A DNA stretch of 64,000 nt from Asaia lannensis NBRC 102526 (GTDB lineage: Bacteria > Pseudomonadota > Alphaproteobacteria > Acetobacterales > Acetobacteraceae). How positions within the stretch are numbered: position 1 is the stretch's first letter; every line of letters begins with the position of its first letter. Under the pieces are notes generated by a model. The model made no database searches and was not told the origin of the DNA. It saw only the letters and a program-made list of their open reading frames with translations. Below, piece by piece: positions 53,807 through 62,760 of this stretch. Location: contig NZ_JAMXQU010000012.1 of assembly GCF_024054035.1 (NCBI RefSeq), positions 18,787-82,786 on the forward strand, in the 5' to 3' direction. Position numbers and translations under genes: made by a program.

Positions 53807-55414
53807 ATGGCCTCTACAGACGCTCTTCTTCGCTCCGGCATCGGTCAGGAACAGGCAACACGTCATGTTGCGGTCATAGGCGCCGGACCGGGAGGGCTTG
53901 CAACAGCCATGCTCCTTGCGAAGTCTGGGGCCAAAGTCACGGTTTACGAAAAGTCTGACCGTATCGGTGGTCGCTCGTCCTGCATCGAGCTCGACGGTTT
54001 CCGCTTCGATACAGGTCCGACATTCTTTCTCTATCCGCAGATCATACGCGAGATTTTCACCCGTTGCGGGTTCGACTTCGATGAGATGGTGCAGCTCGAC
54101 CGACTGAAGCATCTATACGACCTCGTTTTCGAAAACGGTCCCCGCCTTTCCCTGACGACAGATCCAGAACAGCTGGAAAACGAGATCGGCAAGATCTCCC
54201 CTGCCGATGCCAAGCAGGTAAAACGCTTTCTGAACGACAACAAAGGCAAGTTCGAGCGCTTCGTTGCGCCCTTGCAGCGCCCGTTCAATTCGGTGCTCGA
54301 CCTTCTGAAGCCCGATATGCTCAAGGCACTTCCCGTGCTTTCGCCCTTCTCGTCGATCGACAAGGATCTTTCACGGTATTTCGCTGACCCGCGCACGCGC
54401 CTCGCTTTTTCGTTCCAGAGCAAATATCTGGGCATGTCACCTTATCGTTGTCCGTCCCTGTTCACGATCCTGAGCTTCATGGAGCACGAGTTCGGCATTT
54501 TTCACCCGCGGGGCGGAACGGAAGCCGTCATGGCAGCCATGGCCAAGGCTGCCACCCGGATGGGTGTCACGATCAGACTCAATACCGCCGTGACAGCAAT
54601 TTCCACGCGCAACGGAAAAGCGACGGGCGTCGAAACCGCGCATGGGGTGGATGCGATGGACGCCGTAGTCGTGAATGGCGATTTTGCCCGGACCATCTCG
54701 CAGCTCCTGCCGAATGAGACCCGTCGTAAATGGACCGACGAAACGATTGCCACGAAAAAATTCTCGTGCTCGACATTCATGATGTATCTCGGTCTCAAGG
54801 GCACCATGCCCGAGAAGGCGCATCACACGATTTTTCTCTCGAGCGATTACGAAAACAATTTCGCCGAAATCGAGGAGGGCAAGCAGCTCTCATCCCGTGC
54901 TTCGCTTTATGTTCAGAACGCCTGCGTTACCGATCCCGGTCAGGCGCCCCCGGGGTGCACGGCGCTTTACGTGCTTATGCCAGTTGGCAATCTCCGCGAG
55001 GGTGGCTTCGTCTGGGATGAGAAGGCGACCGCTCGCGCAAGACGGATCGTCTTCGAGCGTCTGCGCGATGCCGGATTTGGCGATATCGAGAACAGGATCC
55101 TCGTCGAGAAAATCATCACCCCCATGCAGTGGCAGGAAGACCACGATGTTCATCGCGGTGCCGTTTTCAATCTTGCCCATTCGCTTGGACAGATGTTGCA
55201 CCGTCGACCCCACAACCGTTTTGAAGATGTGGAGAACATCTATCTGGCAGGCGGGGGGACTCACCCTGGCAGCGGCCTTCCCGTCATCTTCGAAGGCGCG
55301 CGCATCAGTGCCGATCTCCTGATCAGCGACCTTGCAAAGACCCCCATCAGACTTCCGGAAATCACGACGCCTCCCCTCAACCTCATGCCCGAGTGCTCCG
55401 GCGGACACGCCTGA
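53807..55414 (+). CDS. crtN: CrtN-like dehydrosqualene/squalene desaturase
   Basis: The 535-residue FAD enzyme has the dinucleotide fold VAVIGAGPGGLATAMLLAKSGAKVTVYEK and the carotenoid desaturase order. Segments recalling staphylococcal CrtN are FRFDTGPTFFLYP, LKHLYDLVF, SCSTFMMYLGL, APPGCTALYVLMP and THPGSGLPVI. CrtN introduces double bases into C30 dehydrosqualene (or squalene) to give diaponeurosporene. The N-terminus extends about 20 residues before the fold. AGGA lies 13 nt before the ATG. It is followed by crtP after 18 nt. Confidence 0.83.
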   Translation: MASTDALLRSGIGQEQATRHVAVIGAGPGGLATAMLLAKSGAKVTVYEKSDRIGGRSSCIELDGFRFDTGPTFFLYPQIIREIFTRCGFDFDEMVQLDRLKHLYDLVFENGPRLSLTTDPEQLENEIGKISPADAKQVKRFLNDNKGKFERFVAPLQRPFNSVLDLLKPDMLKALPVLSPFSSIDKDLSRYFADPRTRLAFSFQSKYLGMSPYRCPSLFTILSFMEHEFGIFHPRGGTEAVMAAMAKAATRMGVTIRLNTAVTAISTRNGKATGVETAHGVDAMDAVVVNGDFARTISQLLPNETRRKWTDETIATKKFSCSTFMMYLGLKGTMPEKAHHTIFLSSDYENNFAEIEEGKQLSSRASLYVQNACVTDPGQAPPGCTALYVLMPVGNLREGGFVWDEKATARARRIVFERLRDAGFGDIENRILVEKIITPMQWQEDHDVHRGAVFNLAHSLGQMLHRRPHNRFEDVENIYLAGGGTHPGSGLPVIFEGARISADLLISDLAKTPIRLPEITTPPLNLMPECSGGHA

Positions 55415-55432
55415 CCCCGGGAGGGACACCCT

Positions 55433-56995
55433 ATGCGATCACCTTCCGACCAGTCCCCGGTTATCATCATCGGGGCAGGACTGGGCGGCCTGGCGGCTGC
55501 CTGTACCCTGAGCGCCCGCGGGCACCGGGTTATCGTTTGCGAGGCAAATGACTGGACAGGCGGCAAGGCCGCCGAGTGGGAACAGGACGGCTTCCGTTTC
55601 GATATGGGGCCAACAATCCTCACCCTTCCCTCGGTTTTGCGCCGCATCATCGGTGAAACGGGCGAGAGGCTGGAGGACCGGCTGGATCTGCGTCGTCTCG
55701 ACCCGCAATGGCGCTGCTTTTTCAACGAGGGCGCGCCGCTTGATCTGGTCGAGAGTATCGACGCAATGGCTGCAAGCCTTGAAAAGCGCCATCCGGGCGA
55801 TGGTAAGGGCTACAGAGACCTGTTGGCCATGAGCGAGAAGCTGCACGACATCTCGCGCCGTTTCGTTTTCTGGAAATCGGTCGGCGGTCTGCGGGACACG
55901 CTCGATCTGGGCGAGACTTTTTCGCCCGATACCATGAAAGACGTTCTGGCCCTGCGTATGCATTCGACCCTCGGACGCGAGATACGCAAGCGGATCGGTA
56001 ATCCTCAGGCCGTACAGGTGTTCGACCATTTTACCCAATATGTCGGCTCGAATCCGCTTCAGGCACCCGCCGTGCTGACCGGTATCGCCCATATGCAGGT
56101 CGATGAAGGCATCTGGTATCCCATTGGCGGCACGCGTGCCGTGCCTGTTGCGCTACGCAAACTGGCCGAAGAAAGCGGGGTTGTGTTCCGTACCAACTGC
56201 CGGATCAAGCGCGTTGTGCATGATGCCAAACGTGTTTCCGGTGTCGAAACGGAGAATGGTGAGATCATTCATGCTTCCGCTGTCGTTTCGAACATGGATA
56301 GTGTGAGAACGATGCGCGAGCTTATCGACCGGGAAATCGCGCCTCGCGCGTTTCGCCGGTTCAGACGCCAGTGGAAATCGCGTGAACCGGCCTGTTCGGG
56401 TGTTGTCCTCTACCTTGGCCTCAACCGTGCCTACGAACACCTTGCCCACCATAATTTCGTGTTTTCACGCGATGCCGAGGAAGAGTTCGACGCAATATAT
56501 CATCAGGGCCGGCCTGCACCCGACCCGACCTGCTATCTCGCTGCGCCTTCACGCACTGAGCCCCAGACCGCACCAGAAGGCGGTGAAGCGCTTTATGTTC
56601 TCGTTCATACGCCCTATCTCCGCTCTGGACAGAACTGGACGGAGATGTTTCCCGGATACCGTGAAGTCATCCTGAACAAGCTCAGGACGGCTGGAAATAT
56701 GCCGGATATCGACTCACGCATCGTGACCGAGCATCACCTGACTCCCATGGATATCCATACGCGTTATTCTCCACAGGCCGGGGCGATTTACGGCCTGGCA
56801 AGCCATGGCCGTCTGGCGGGCGGATTCAAGCCGGCAAATCGTTCGGGCGACCTCAAAGGGCTGTATATGGCGGGGGGGAGTGCCCATCCCGGCCCCGGCA
56901 TGCCCATGGCCCTGATGTCAGGATGGATCGCCGCAGATTGTCTCGACGCTGACCGTACGGGCAGAGCTGCCCGTCCCCTCGACCGTGCGAGCTGA
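55433..56995 (+). CDS. crtP: CrtP-like diaponeurosporene terminal oxidase
   Basis: The 520-residue FAD enzyme begins with VIIIGAGLGGLAAACTLSARGHRVIVCEA. Long stretches recall staphylococcal CrtP: FRFDMGPTILTLP, LDPQWRCFF, YVGSNPLQAPAVL, GIWYPIGG, LAHHNFVFS, QTAPEGGEALYVLVHTPYL, GAIYGLASH and PGPGMPM. CrtP oxidises the terminal methyl group of a C30 carotene to an aldehyde, which the upstream aldehyde dehydrogenase would convert to the acid. GGGAGGGACAC precedes the ATG. Its stop overlaps the acyltransferase start by 11 nt. Confidence 0.83.
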   Translation: MRSPSDQSPVIIIGAGLGGLAAACTLSARGHRVIVCEANDWTGGKAAEWEQDGFRFDMGPTILTLPSVLRRIIGETGERLEDRLDLRRLDPQWRCFFNEGAPLDLVESIDAMAASLEKRHPGDGKGYRDLLAMSEKLHDISRRFVFWKSVGGLRDTLDLGETFSPDTMKDVLALRMHSTLGREIRKRIGNPQAVQVFDHFTQYVGSNPLQAPAVLTGIAHMQVDEGIWYPIGGTRAVPVALRKLAEESGVVFRTNCRIKRVVHDAKRVSGVETENGEIIHASAVVSNMDSVRTMRELIDREIAPRAFRRFRRQWKSREPACSGVVLYLGLNRAYEHLAHHNFVFSRDAEEEFDAIYHQGRPAPDPTCYLAAPSRTEPQTAPEGGEALYVLVHTPYLRSGQNWTEMFPGYREVILNKLRTAGNMPDIDSRIVTEHHLTPMDIHTRYSPQAGAIYGLASHGRLAGGFKPANRSGDLKGLYMAGGSAHPGPGMPMALMSGWIAADCLDADRTGRAARPLDRAS

Positions 56996-57761
56996 CCTCA
57001 GCAAAGCGTTCGGTCGCTCTGCGTTCCTTACCCGATGGGTCAGCCGCGCCCTGTGCCGCCGCATGACACGCAGTTTTGCGGGGCTGAACCGATCGGGCGA
57101 GGTACCCGAGCCGCTATCGGGTCAAGGCATCCTGTTTTACACAAACCACCCTTCATGGTGGGATCCTGCAATGTTCGCGGTTCTGCAGCAGAGATTTTTC
57201 CCAGAACGCGTTGCCTTCGGGCCTATCGATGCACTGACACTTCAACGTTATCCGTTTCTCGGGCGCGCAGGCTTTCTGCCGGTCGACCCGAAATCCAGCG
57301 CCAGCCTGCGGTCGCTGCTGGTCTCGGCTTCCCATATCCTGTCTTCCGGCGGCGTTTTCTGGATCACGGCGCAGGGAGAGTTTACCGACGCCCAGACGAG
57401 GCCGGTACGTCTGCGGCCCGGCCTCGCCCATATTGTCGCACGCTCTCCCGGCTGCATGGTCGTCCCAGTCGCGCTGGATTATCGTTTTACATCGGAATCA
57501 CGCCCGGAGGCGTTCATTCGCTTTGGGCGTTCGATCAGCCCAGCCGCGTTGCCGCAGGGCCGCGTTGCCACACAAGAGGCACTGGAACGGGCGCTTGAGG
57601 GGACAATGGATACACTGTCGCAGGATATCCTGCTGCGCCGCCCCGTTTTTTCACCGTTGACGTCGGGTCGCTCTGGAATGGGTGGTCTATATGCTTCGCT
57701 CCAGCGAGCGAGCGCCATCGTTTTCAGGACACGCTATGACCCGCGCCATGCCAGACGCTAG
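56985..57761 (+). CDS. PlsC-type acyltransferase of the carotenoid cluster
   Basis: The 258-residue protein has the lysophospholipid acyltransferase motifs NHPSWWD (Hx4D, about 54-60), FLPVDP and AQGEFTD (about 131-137), with GCMVVPVALDY. Staphylococcal CrtO, which acylates the glucose moiety of staphyloxanthin, is a small unrelated membrane protein; the PlsC-type protein here could do that job, by context. No obvious membrane anchor. The GTG at 56985 overlaps crtP by 11 nt, with a weak ribosome-binding site. Confidence 0.78.
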   Translation: MRADLSKAFGRSAFLTRWVSRALCRRMTRSFAGLNRSGEVPEPLSGQGILFYTNHPSWWDPAMFAVLQQRFFPERVAFGPIDALTLQRYPFLGRAGFLPVDPKSSASLRSLLVSASHILSSGGVFWITAQGEFTDAQTRPVRLRPGLAHIVARSPGCMVVPVALDYRFTSESRPEAFIRFGRSISPAALPQGRVATQEALERALEGTMDTLSQDILLRRPVFSPLTSGRSGMGGLYASLQRASAIVFRTRYDPRHARR

Positions 57762-58857
57762 GCGAAACCCTTCGGCCAAAGCCGGGCTCGCTGTTGCAGC
57801 GCTTGCAATCCTTCCTCTGGTAATGGGGCTGCTCAATCTACGCGCCATGATCCGCCCACCACGCAGGCCGGTCGGACAGGATCGGGGCGTCTCCGTATTG
57901 ATACCGGCCCGAAACGAGGCGGCACAGATCGAGGCCGCAATCGATGCCGTGCTCGCTAATGGGAATACGGTCAAGGAGGTGATCGTCCTGGACGATCACT
58001 CTACAGATGACACCGCGGCGCTGATTCGGGCTTATGTCGATAGCCGCATCAGACTTCTGACCGGACGTCCTCTTCCACCCGGCTGGTGCGGTAAAAACCA
58101 TGCCTGCGCACAACTTGCCGAGGCCGCCACGCAGCCATGGCTCTTCTTTATCGATGCAGATGTGCGTCTTGCTCCCGAAGCTGTATCCCGGCTGCTGGGT
58201 GTGACAGAAAACGGGCAGACTCCCGCCATGATAAGCGGCGTGCCAAATCAGGACACTGTCAGTGTGATGGAGTGGCTGCTTCTGCCCTTCATCAACGTCC
58301 TGTTATACGGATATCTGCCGTTGATGATGGATACCGGACGCTCTTCTGGGCTGGCAGCAGCTTGCGGCCAGCTCGTCTTCGTTGATGCTGATGCCTACCG
58401 ACGGACTGGCGGGCATGCGGGCATCCGCAACAGGCTGCATGACGGTCTGGCCCTGGCACGCGCAATGCGCCGCCATGGACATAAAACCACGCTTGTCGAC
58501 GCTACGGACCTTGCGACCTGTCGTATGTACCGCTCTGGCAGAGAGGTTTACGATGGATTGATGAAAAATGCAATGGAAGGGCTCGCCGGACCGGTCGCGC
58601 TTCCAGTATGGACCGTCCTTCTCGCTGGTGGGCATATCGCGCCATTCCTCATGCGCACTACCCCCGCAATATGGCTCGCACGCTTCGCCAGTCTGGGCTT
58701 TCGTCTTATCGTGGCATTGCGCTGCAGACAGGGTCTGCGCACCGTGATTGCCAGCCCGATCGGCACTTTCCTACTGCTTTTTATACAGTTCCATGCCCGT
58801 ATAAGGCATGTTCTCGGGCGCCCTGTATCCTGGAAAGGTCGGCATTATGAAACTTAG
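57736..58857 (+). CDS. crtQ: CrtQ-like family 2 glycosyltransferase
   Basis: The 373-residue membrane-linked GT2 has an N-terminal hydrophobic helix (about 15-35), the nucleotide-binding SVLIPARNEAAQIEAAIDAVL and VLDDHSTDD, acceptor-side WCGKNHACAQLAE, the DAD motif IDADVRL, and C-terminal membrane helices ending VSWKGRHY. WxGKxHAC and the WKGRxY end are close to staphylococcal CrtQ, which glucosylates diaponeurosporenoic acid. ATG 57736 with AGGA upstream overlaps the acyltransferase end by 26 nt. Confidence 0.8.
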   Translation: MTRAMPDARRNPSAKAGLAVAALAILPLVMGLLNLRAMIRPPRRPVGQDRGVSVLIPARNEAAQIEAAIDAVLANGNTVKEVIVLDDHSTDDTAALIRAYVDSRIRLLTGRPLPPGWCGKNHACAQLAEAATQPWLFFIDADVRLAPEAVSRLLGVTENGQTPAMISGVPNQDTVSVMEWLLLPFINVLLYGYLPLMMDTGRSSGLAAACGQLVFVDADAYRRTGGHAGIRNRLHDGLALARAMRRHGHKTTLVDATDLATCRMYRSGREVYDGLMKNAMEGLAGPVALPVWTVLLAGGHIAPFLMRTTPAIWLARFASLGFRLIVALRCRQGLRTVIASPIGTFLLLFIQFHARIRHVLGRPVSWKGRHYET

Positions 58858-59275
58858 AACTGGTCTCGCTGCTGTATTGTCTTTATGGCCCCTCACCGCT
58901 CTTGCGGCGTTTGCAGGCCCTGTGGAGATCGACGTCAGGAACGTGCCTGACAACACGGGCATGGTTCGCGTCGCCCTGTGCAGCGAAGACGAATTTCTCA
59001 AGCCCACCTGCAAGTTTCATGGCGAAGTCCAATCCAGTACGCCGACCGTGGCGATCACTCTCGATAACGTGCCAGAGGGTGTGTATGCCGTTCAGGCCTA
59101 TCAGGACCGCAACGGCAATGCGAAACTGGACAAGTCGTTCTTCGGCATTCCTCAGGAGCCGATCGGCTTTTCACGTAATCCTGTTCTGCGCTTTGGGCCG
59201 CCTACTTTCGAACAATGTGCAGTCAAACTGACACAAGGCGGCGGCAAGCTGGATGTCACGCTGATCACGCGCTGA
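58847..59275 (+). CDS. DUF2141 exported protein
   Basis: The 142-residue protein has a signal peptide (MKLRTGLAAVLSLWPLTALAAFA) and a DUF2141 beta-sandwich: VEIDVRNVPDNTGMVRVALCSEDEFL, ITLDNVPEGVYAVQAYQDRNGNAKLDKSFFGIPQEPIGFSRNP. The fold resembles prealbumin-like domains; function is unknown. It overlaps the crtQ-like gene by 11 nt, so it is probably part of the carotenoid operon, perhaps binding or displaying the product. AAAGGTCGG precedes the ATG. Confidence 0.82.
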   Translation: MKLRTGLAAVLSLWPLTALAAFAGPVEIDVRNVPDNTGMVRVALCSEDEFLKPTCKFHGEVQSSTPTVAITLDNVPEGVYAVQAYQDRNGNAKLDKSFFGIPQEPIGFSRNPVLRFGPPTFEQCAVKLTQGGGKLDVTLITR

Positions 59276-59354
59276 AAACGCGAGGCCGGGGCGGACACGG
59301 TTTCTCCGTCTGATGGTTTCGATGCCGCCCCGCTCGCGCATCATTAAACCAGCT

Positions 59355-59396
59355 GTTCCAATGACTGGCGGCACTATGCGCCCACGTCATTGGAAC
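59355..59396. repeat. Long perfect inverted repeat between the carotenoid operon and copA
   Basis: GTTCCAATGAC (59355-59365) and GTCATTGGAAC (59386-59396) are exact reverse complements, with an inner GGCG (59367-59370) and CGCC (59379-59382) extending the stem. It is between two convergent 3' ends, so a bidirectional terminator is the simplest reading, but no T-run follows. Confidence 0.6.
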
Positions 59397-59467
59397 GCCC
59401 GATGAGATGCGAGACGCCTGCCGAGTCTCCCGCCACCCATCAGGGAACTGCTTCTTCTGCAAAACAG

Positions 59468-61822
59468 TTACCGGATCGACTGCCAGCGGTTCAGAAGCAG
59501 GGAATTTGTCACGACAGAAACCGAGCTGAGGGCCATCGCGCCGCCGGCTACCGCCGGATTAAGGAACCCGAACGCCGCAAGCGGAATAGCCGCGACATTA
59601 TAACCGAACGCGAAAAACAGGTTTTGTTTTATCTTCCTGACAGTTGCACGTGAGAGAGAAAGCGCATCGGGAATAGCGCGCAGATCGGCCGTCATCAAAA
59701 CAAGATCGGCCGTCTCCATGGCTGCAGCAGAGCCCGATCCTATCGCGATACTGATATCCGCCGCAGCCAGAGCTGGCGCATCGTTGATGCCGTCCCCTGT
59801 CATCCCGACCACCTGTCCCGGGCCGTGCAGGGCCCGAATAGCCTCGACCTTGCCTTCAGGGCGCAGTGAAGCTGCAACATCGTCGATCCCGACCTGGGCG
59901 GCAATGGCATCGGCAACGACCGGCCTGTCACCTGTCAGCATGACCGTCCTGATATGCTCGCGGTGAAGCCATGAAATCACTTCGGCAGCTTCGGGACGCA
60001 CGTGATCGGAAAGGGTAATGGCTCCCAGATACGCATTGTCACGCGCTACGCAGGCCAGGGTCACGCCATCCCCCATTCCGGGTGTAGCGTCGACCGTGAC
60101 ACCCTGTTCGCGCAGATAATCCGGTGTTCCAACCATATAGCGTTCGCCATCGGCATGGGCCTCGATCCCTTTGCCGGGCAACGCCTTGAAGTTTTGCGGG
60201 TGCGTGACGGATTTTATGCCCTTTTCGGCTGTGTAAGCCACGATGGCCTTGCCGAGCGGGTGCTCGGAACCGCTTTCCAGCCCGGCCGCGATGGCAAGCA
60301 ATCCAATCTCATCCTGACCTTGCACCGGAAAAACACCCTCGACCACGGGTTGGCCTGTCGTGATCGTGCCTGTTTTGTCGAAGGCCAGAACGGTAAGTCT
60401 GTGCATGCGCTCGAGCGCTTCGGCATTGCGAAACAGGATACCTGCCGATGCGGCCTTTCCGGTGCCGACCATTAAAGCCGTCGGTGTGGCAAGACCGAGG
60501 GAACAGGGACAGGCAATGACCAGCACCGAAATGGCTGAAACCAGGCTCCAGCTCGCATCACCCGTAACGGCCCAGCCGACGACGAAAGTCAGCACTGCAA
60601 TGACGATAATGGTCGGGACGAACACGGCCGAGACCTTGTCCGCCATACGCTGTATGGGGGCTTTGGATCCTTGTGCCTGAGAGACGAGAGAAACGATACG
60701 CGAAAGAGCCGTATCGCTCCCCAACGACGTGGCGCGTGCGCGTACGATCCCCGTGGTGTTCAGCGTGCCGGCATAGATCGTGTCACCGGTTTGACGAAGC
60801 ACCGGACTTGATTCACCGGTAAGCATCGACTCATCGATCTCGGTCTCACCTTCCGTCACTTCTCCATCCACCGGTATGGATTCACCCGGTCGGACGAGAA
60901 ACAGGTCGCCTTTCTGCAGCATGGCAACCGGACGGGTAACGATCTCCCCCCCCTCGATGCGGTTCGCAGTTTGCGGCCGCAATCTCAGAAGGGCCTCGAG
61001 GCCGGATGCTGCCCTGTGGCGCGCACGGGCTTCAAGCAGCCTGCCAACGGAGACGAGGAAAATGACAAAGGCACTCGCCTCGAAATAAACCGGGAGATCG
61101 AGACCGAGGCAAACAACGATCAGGCTGAATCCATAGGCAATACTGGTCCCAAGGCAGACCAGCACATTCATATTCGCCGAACCGCTGCGTAGCGCGTGGA
61201 ACGCGCTCCTGTAGAAATGTCGGGCAGAGTAGAACTGGATAAAACTCGCGCAGACCAGTTGCACCCATAACGGCACGAGTTGATGCATGCCAACGCTCAT
61301 GCCGATCATCTCGATCAGGAAAGGCACACAGAACAAACCGGTCAATGCGAGATCGAGGAGCGCGCTCTTTTCAGACGCGTCGTCATCAGAGTTTTCTCGC
61401 ACGAGCGAGACAGGCGACGCGTCGAAACCGGCTTTTCGTATGACAGCAACCAGCGCCTCTTCGCTTGCTGCTCCCGTAACGAGGTCGATATGCGCCTGCC
61501 CGGTCGCGAGGTTGACGTTTGCAGTCACGCCGGGGAGACGATTAAGCAGCTTTTCGATCCGGGACGAGCATGCTGCACAACTCATACCAGACACGGCAAG
61601 CTCGATGGCGTGATGCGATAATCCGAATCCCGCTTTTTCGACAAGCTTCTCTATTGCGGCGAGGTCGGGAGCACCATCCCGGCATGTGATCAACGCCCGT
61701 GAGGTCGCGAAATTAACCCCGGCTTGCAGACCCTGCTGACGGTTCAGAACCTTCTCGAGCCGTGCTGCGCAGGCAGCGCAGCTCATTCCGGTGATCTCGA
61801 GATCGAGGGTTTCGGCAGTCAT
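59468..61822 (-). CDS. copA: Copper-exporting P1B-type ATPase with two N-terminal metal-binding domains
   Basis: The 784-residue protein has two HMA domains with GMSCAAC at 12-18 and 79-85, then the P1B transporter. Seen are the intramembrane metal site ACPCSLGLATPTA, the phosphorylation motif FDKTGTITTG, MLTGESSPV and GMTGDGINDAPALAAAD. CPC is the Cu(I) type. It exports Cu(I) from the cytoplasm. The CopZ chaperone gene lies 73 nt upstream on the same strand, so the two are probably co-transcribed. Length agrees with two-HMA CopA. Confidence 0.94.
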   Translation of the reverse strand: MTAETLDLEITGMSCAACAARLEKVLNRQQGLQAGVNFATSRALITCRDGAPDLAAIEKLVEKAGFGLSHHAIELAVSGMSCAACSSRIEKLLNRLPGVTANVNLATGQAHIDLVTGAASEEALVAVIRKAGFDASPVSLVRENSDDDASEKSALLDLALTGLFCVPFLIEMIGMSVGMHQLVPLWVQLVCASFIQFYSARHFYRSAFHALRSGSANMNVLVCLGTSIAYGFSLIVVCLGLDLPVYFEASAFVIFLVSVGRLLEARARHRAASGLEALLRLRPQTANRIEGGEIVTRPVAMLQKGDLFLVRPGESIPVDGEVTEGETEIDESMLTGESSPVLRQTGDTIYAGTLNTTGIVRARATSLGSDTALSRIVSLVSQAQGSKAPIQRMADKVSAVFVPTIIVIAVLTFVVGWAVTGDASWSLVSAISVLVIACPCSLGLATPTALMVGTGKAASAGILFRNAEALERMHRLTVLAFDKTGTITTGQPVVEGVFPVQGQDEIGLLAIAAGLESGSEHPLGKAIVAYTAEKGIKSVTHPQNFKALPGKGIEAHADGERYMVGTPDYLREQGVTVDATPGMGDGVTLACVARDNAYLGAITLSDHVRPEAAEVISWLHREHIRTVMLTGDRPVVADAIAAQVGIDDVAASLRPEGKVEAIRALHGPGQVVGMTGDGINDAPALAAADISIAIGSGSAAAMETADLVLMTADLRAIPDALSLSRATVRKIKQNLFFAFGYNVAAIPLAAFGFLNPAVAGGAMALSSVSVVTNSLLLNRWQSIR

Positions 61823-61895
61823 GCAGATGTCCAGTCCGTCACCGGGGGTTACGTGGCTTCGGTCTTCGCCGTCGCGACCGATCTTTCAGGAAATA

Positions 61896-62111
61896 TCAAG
61901 GGCGAACGACGTCGAACCCGGTATCCTCGATAACGGTCTCTATCGCCGAACGGGGAACAGCGACGTCGCCAAGCGTGACCTGAACCAGGCCCGTTTCATG
62001 ACTGGCCTTGACGCCCTCGATGCCCGGAACATCCATCAGGCTTTTCTCGAGCCGGGAAGAGCACCCACCACAGGACATGCCATCGACCTTGAAATCCAGC
62101 GTTTCGCTCAT
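61896..62111 (-). CDS. copZ: CopZ-like copper chaperone
   Basis: The 71-residue protein is a single HMA domain with GMSCGGC (10-16) in place of the usual GMxCxxC and the ferredoxin-like order ending VIEDTGFDV. It would carry Cu(I) to the HMA domains of CopA encoded downstream. AAAGGATAAAGAG precedes the ATG. It is divergent from the His-rich exported protein gene, with 123 nt between starts, where a copper-responsive promoter is expected. Confidence 0.9.
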   Translation of the reverse strand: MSETLDFKVDGMSCGGCSSRLEKSLMDVPGIEGVKASHETGLVQVTLGDVAVPRSAIETVIEDTGFDVVRP

Positions 62112-62234
62112 CTCTTTATCCTTTTTTGAGATATACTCTGTCTAGGTTGGTATCCGGGTCGTTGCAATCAAGCGCGTTCTGGGTGAGACTGAACTGCTCG
62201 ACCACCCAGCTTCAAAATCTTGTGCAAGGATTTC

Positions 62235-62693
62235 ATGCGCCGCCGGAACGCGCCTCTCTGGATCGTCTTTGCCGTCACACTCAGCCTGTGTCTGAGAGGC
62301 ATTTTGCCTGCTCAGGCACAGGCGGTGGTGACGCAGGTTTTGGGGGCTCATTCCATCACTATCGGGCAGCCTGATGGCATGCAATCGATCTCCACGCACC
62401 CTTCTGCCATCCACGCAGCGTGTCATGCAGGACGGGTCTCGTCCATGCATCAACATCCTGCGGGAATGCCTGCCCATAACGGCCACTGCACGGATCACAG
62501 TCACGGTTCCGAATGCCCGCTCTGTCCGCCTGCCATAGCCTGCGCGATCGGATACATCCTTCCTGATCTGGCGTTTTTCAGCGCCTCGTTAGTCTCGACG
62601 TCGGCCCGATATGAATGGCGGGTGCATACGGTGCAGTCAGGCTTGGACCTTATCCCCGATGACAGGCCTCCTCGCCCTCTCCTGACAGTCTGA
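62235..62693 (+). CDS. His-rich exported protein (DUF2946-like), copper locus
   Basis: The 152-residue protein has a signal sequence (MRRRNAPLWIVFAVTLSLCLRGILPAQAQA) and a His/Cys/Met-rich middle: HPSAIHAACHAGRVSSMHQHPAG, HNGHCTDHSHGSECPLCPP (about 65-100), ahead of a hydrophobic segment AIACAIGYILPDLAFFSASLV. CPLCPP-type and His clusters suggest metal binding in the periplasm. DUF2946-type copper proteins have this style, but the assignment is tentative. ATG 62235 has AAGGA; a TTG at 62220 is less likely. Confidence 0.66.
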   Translation: MRRRNAPLWIVFAVTLSLCLRGILPAQAQAVVTQVLGAHSITIGQPDGMQSISTHPSAIHAACHAGRVSSMHQHPAGMPAHNGHCTDHSHGSECPLCPPAIACAIGYILPDLAFFSASLVSTSARYEWRVHTVQSGLDLIPDDRPPRPLLTV

Positions 62694-62760
62694 TCCGCGC
62701 ATCCGTTCGGGAAACCCACCCGGATGAATGCCTTGCTTCGTCTGCTCAGGACCTTGTCTC

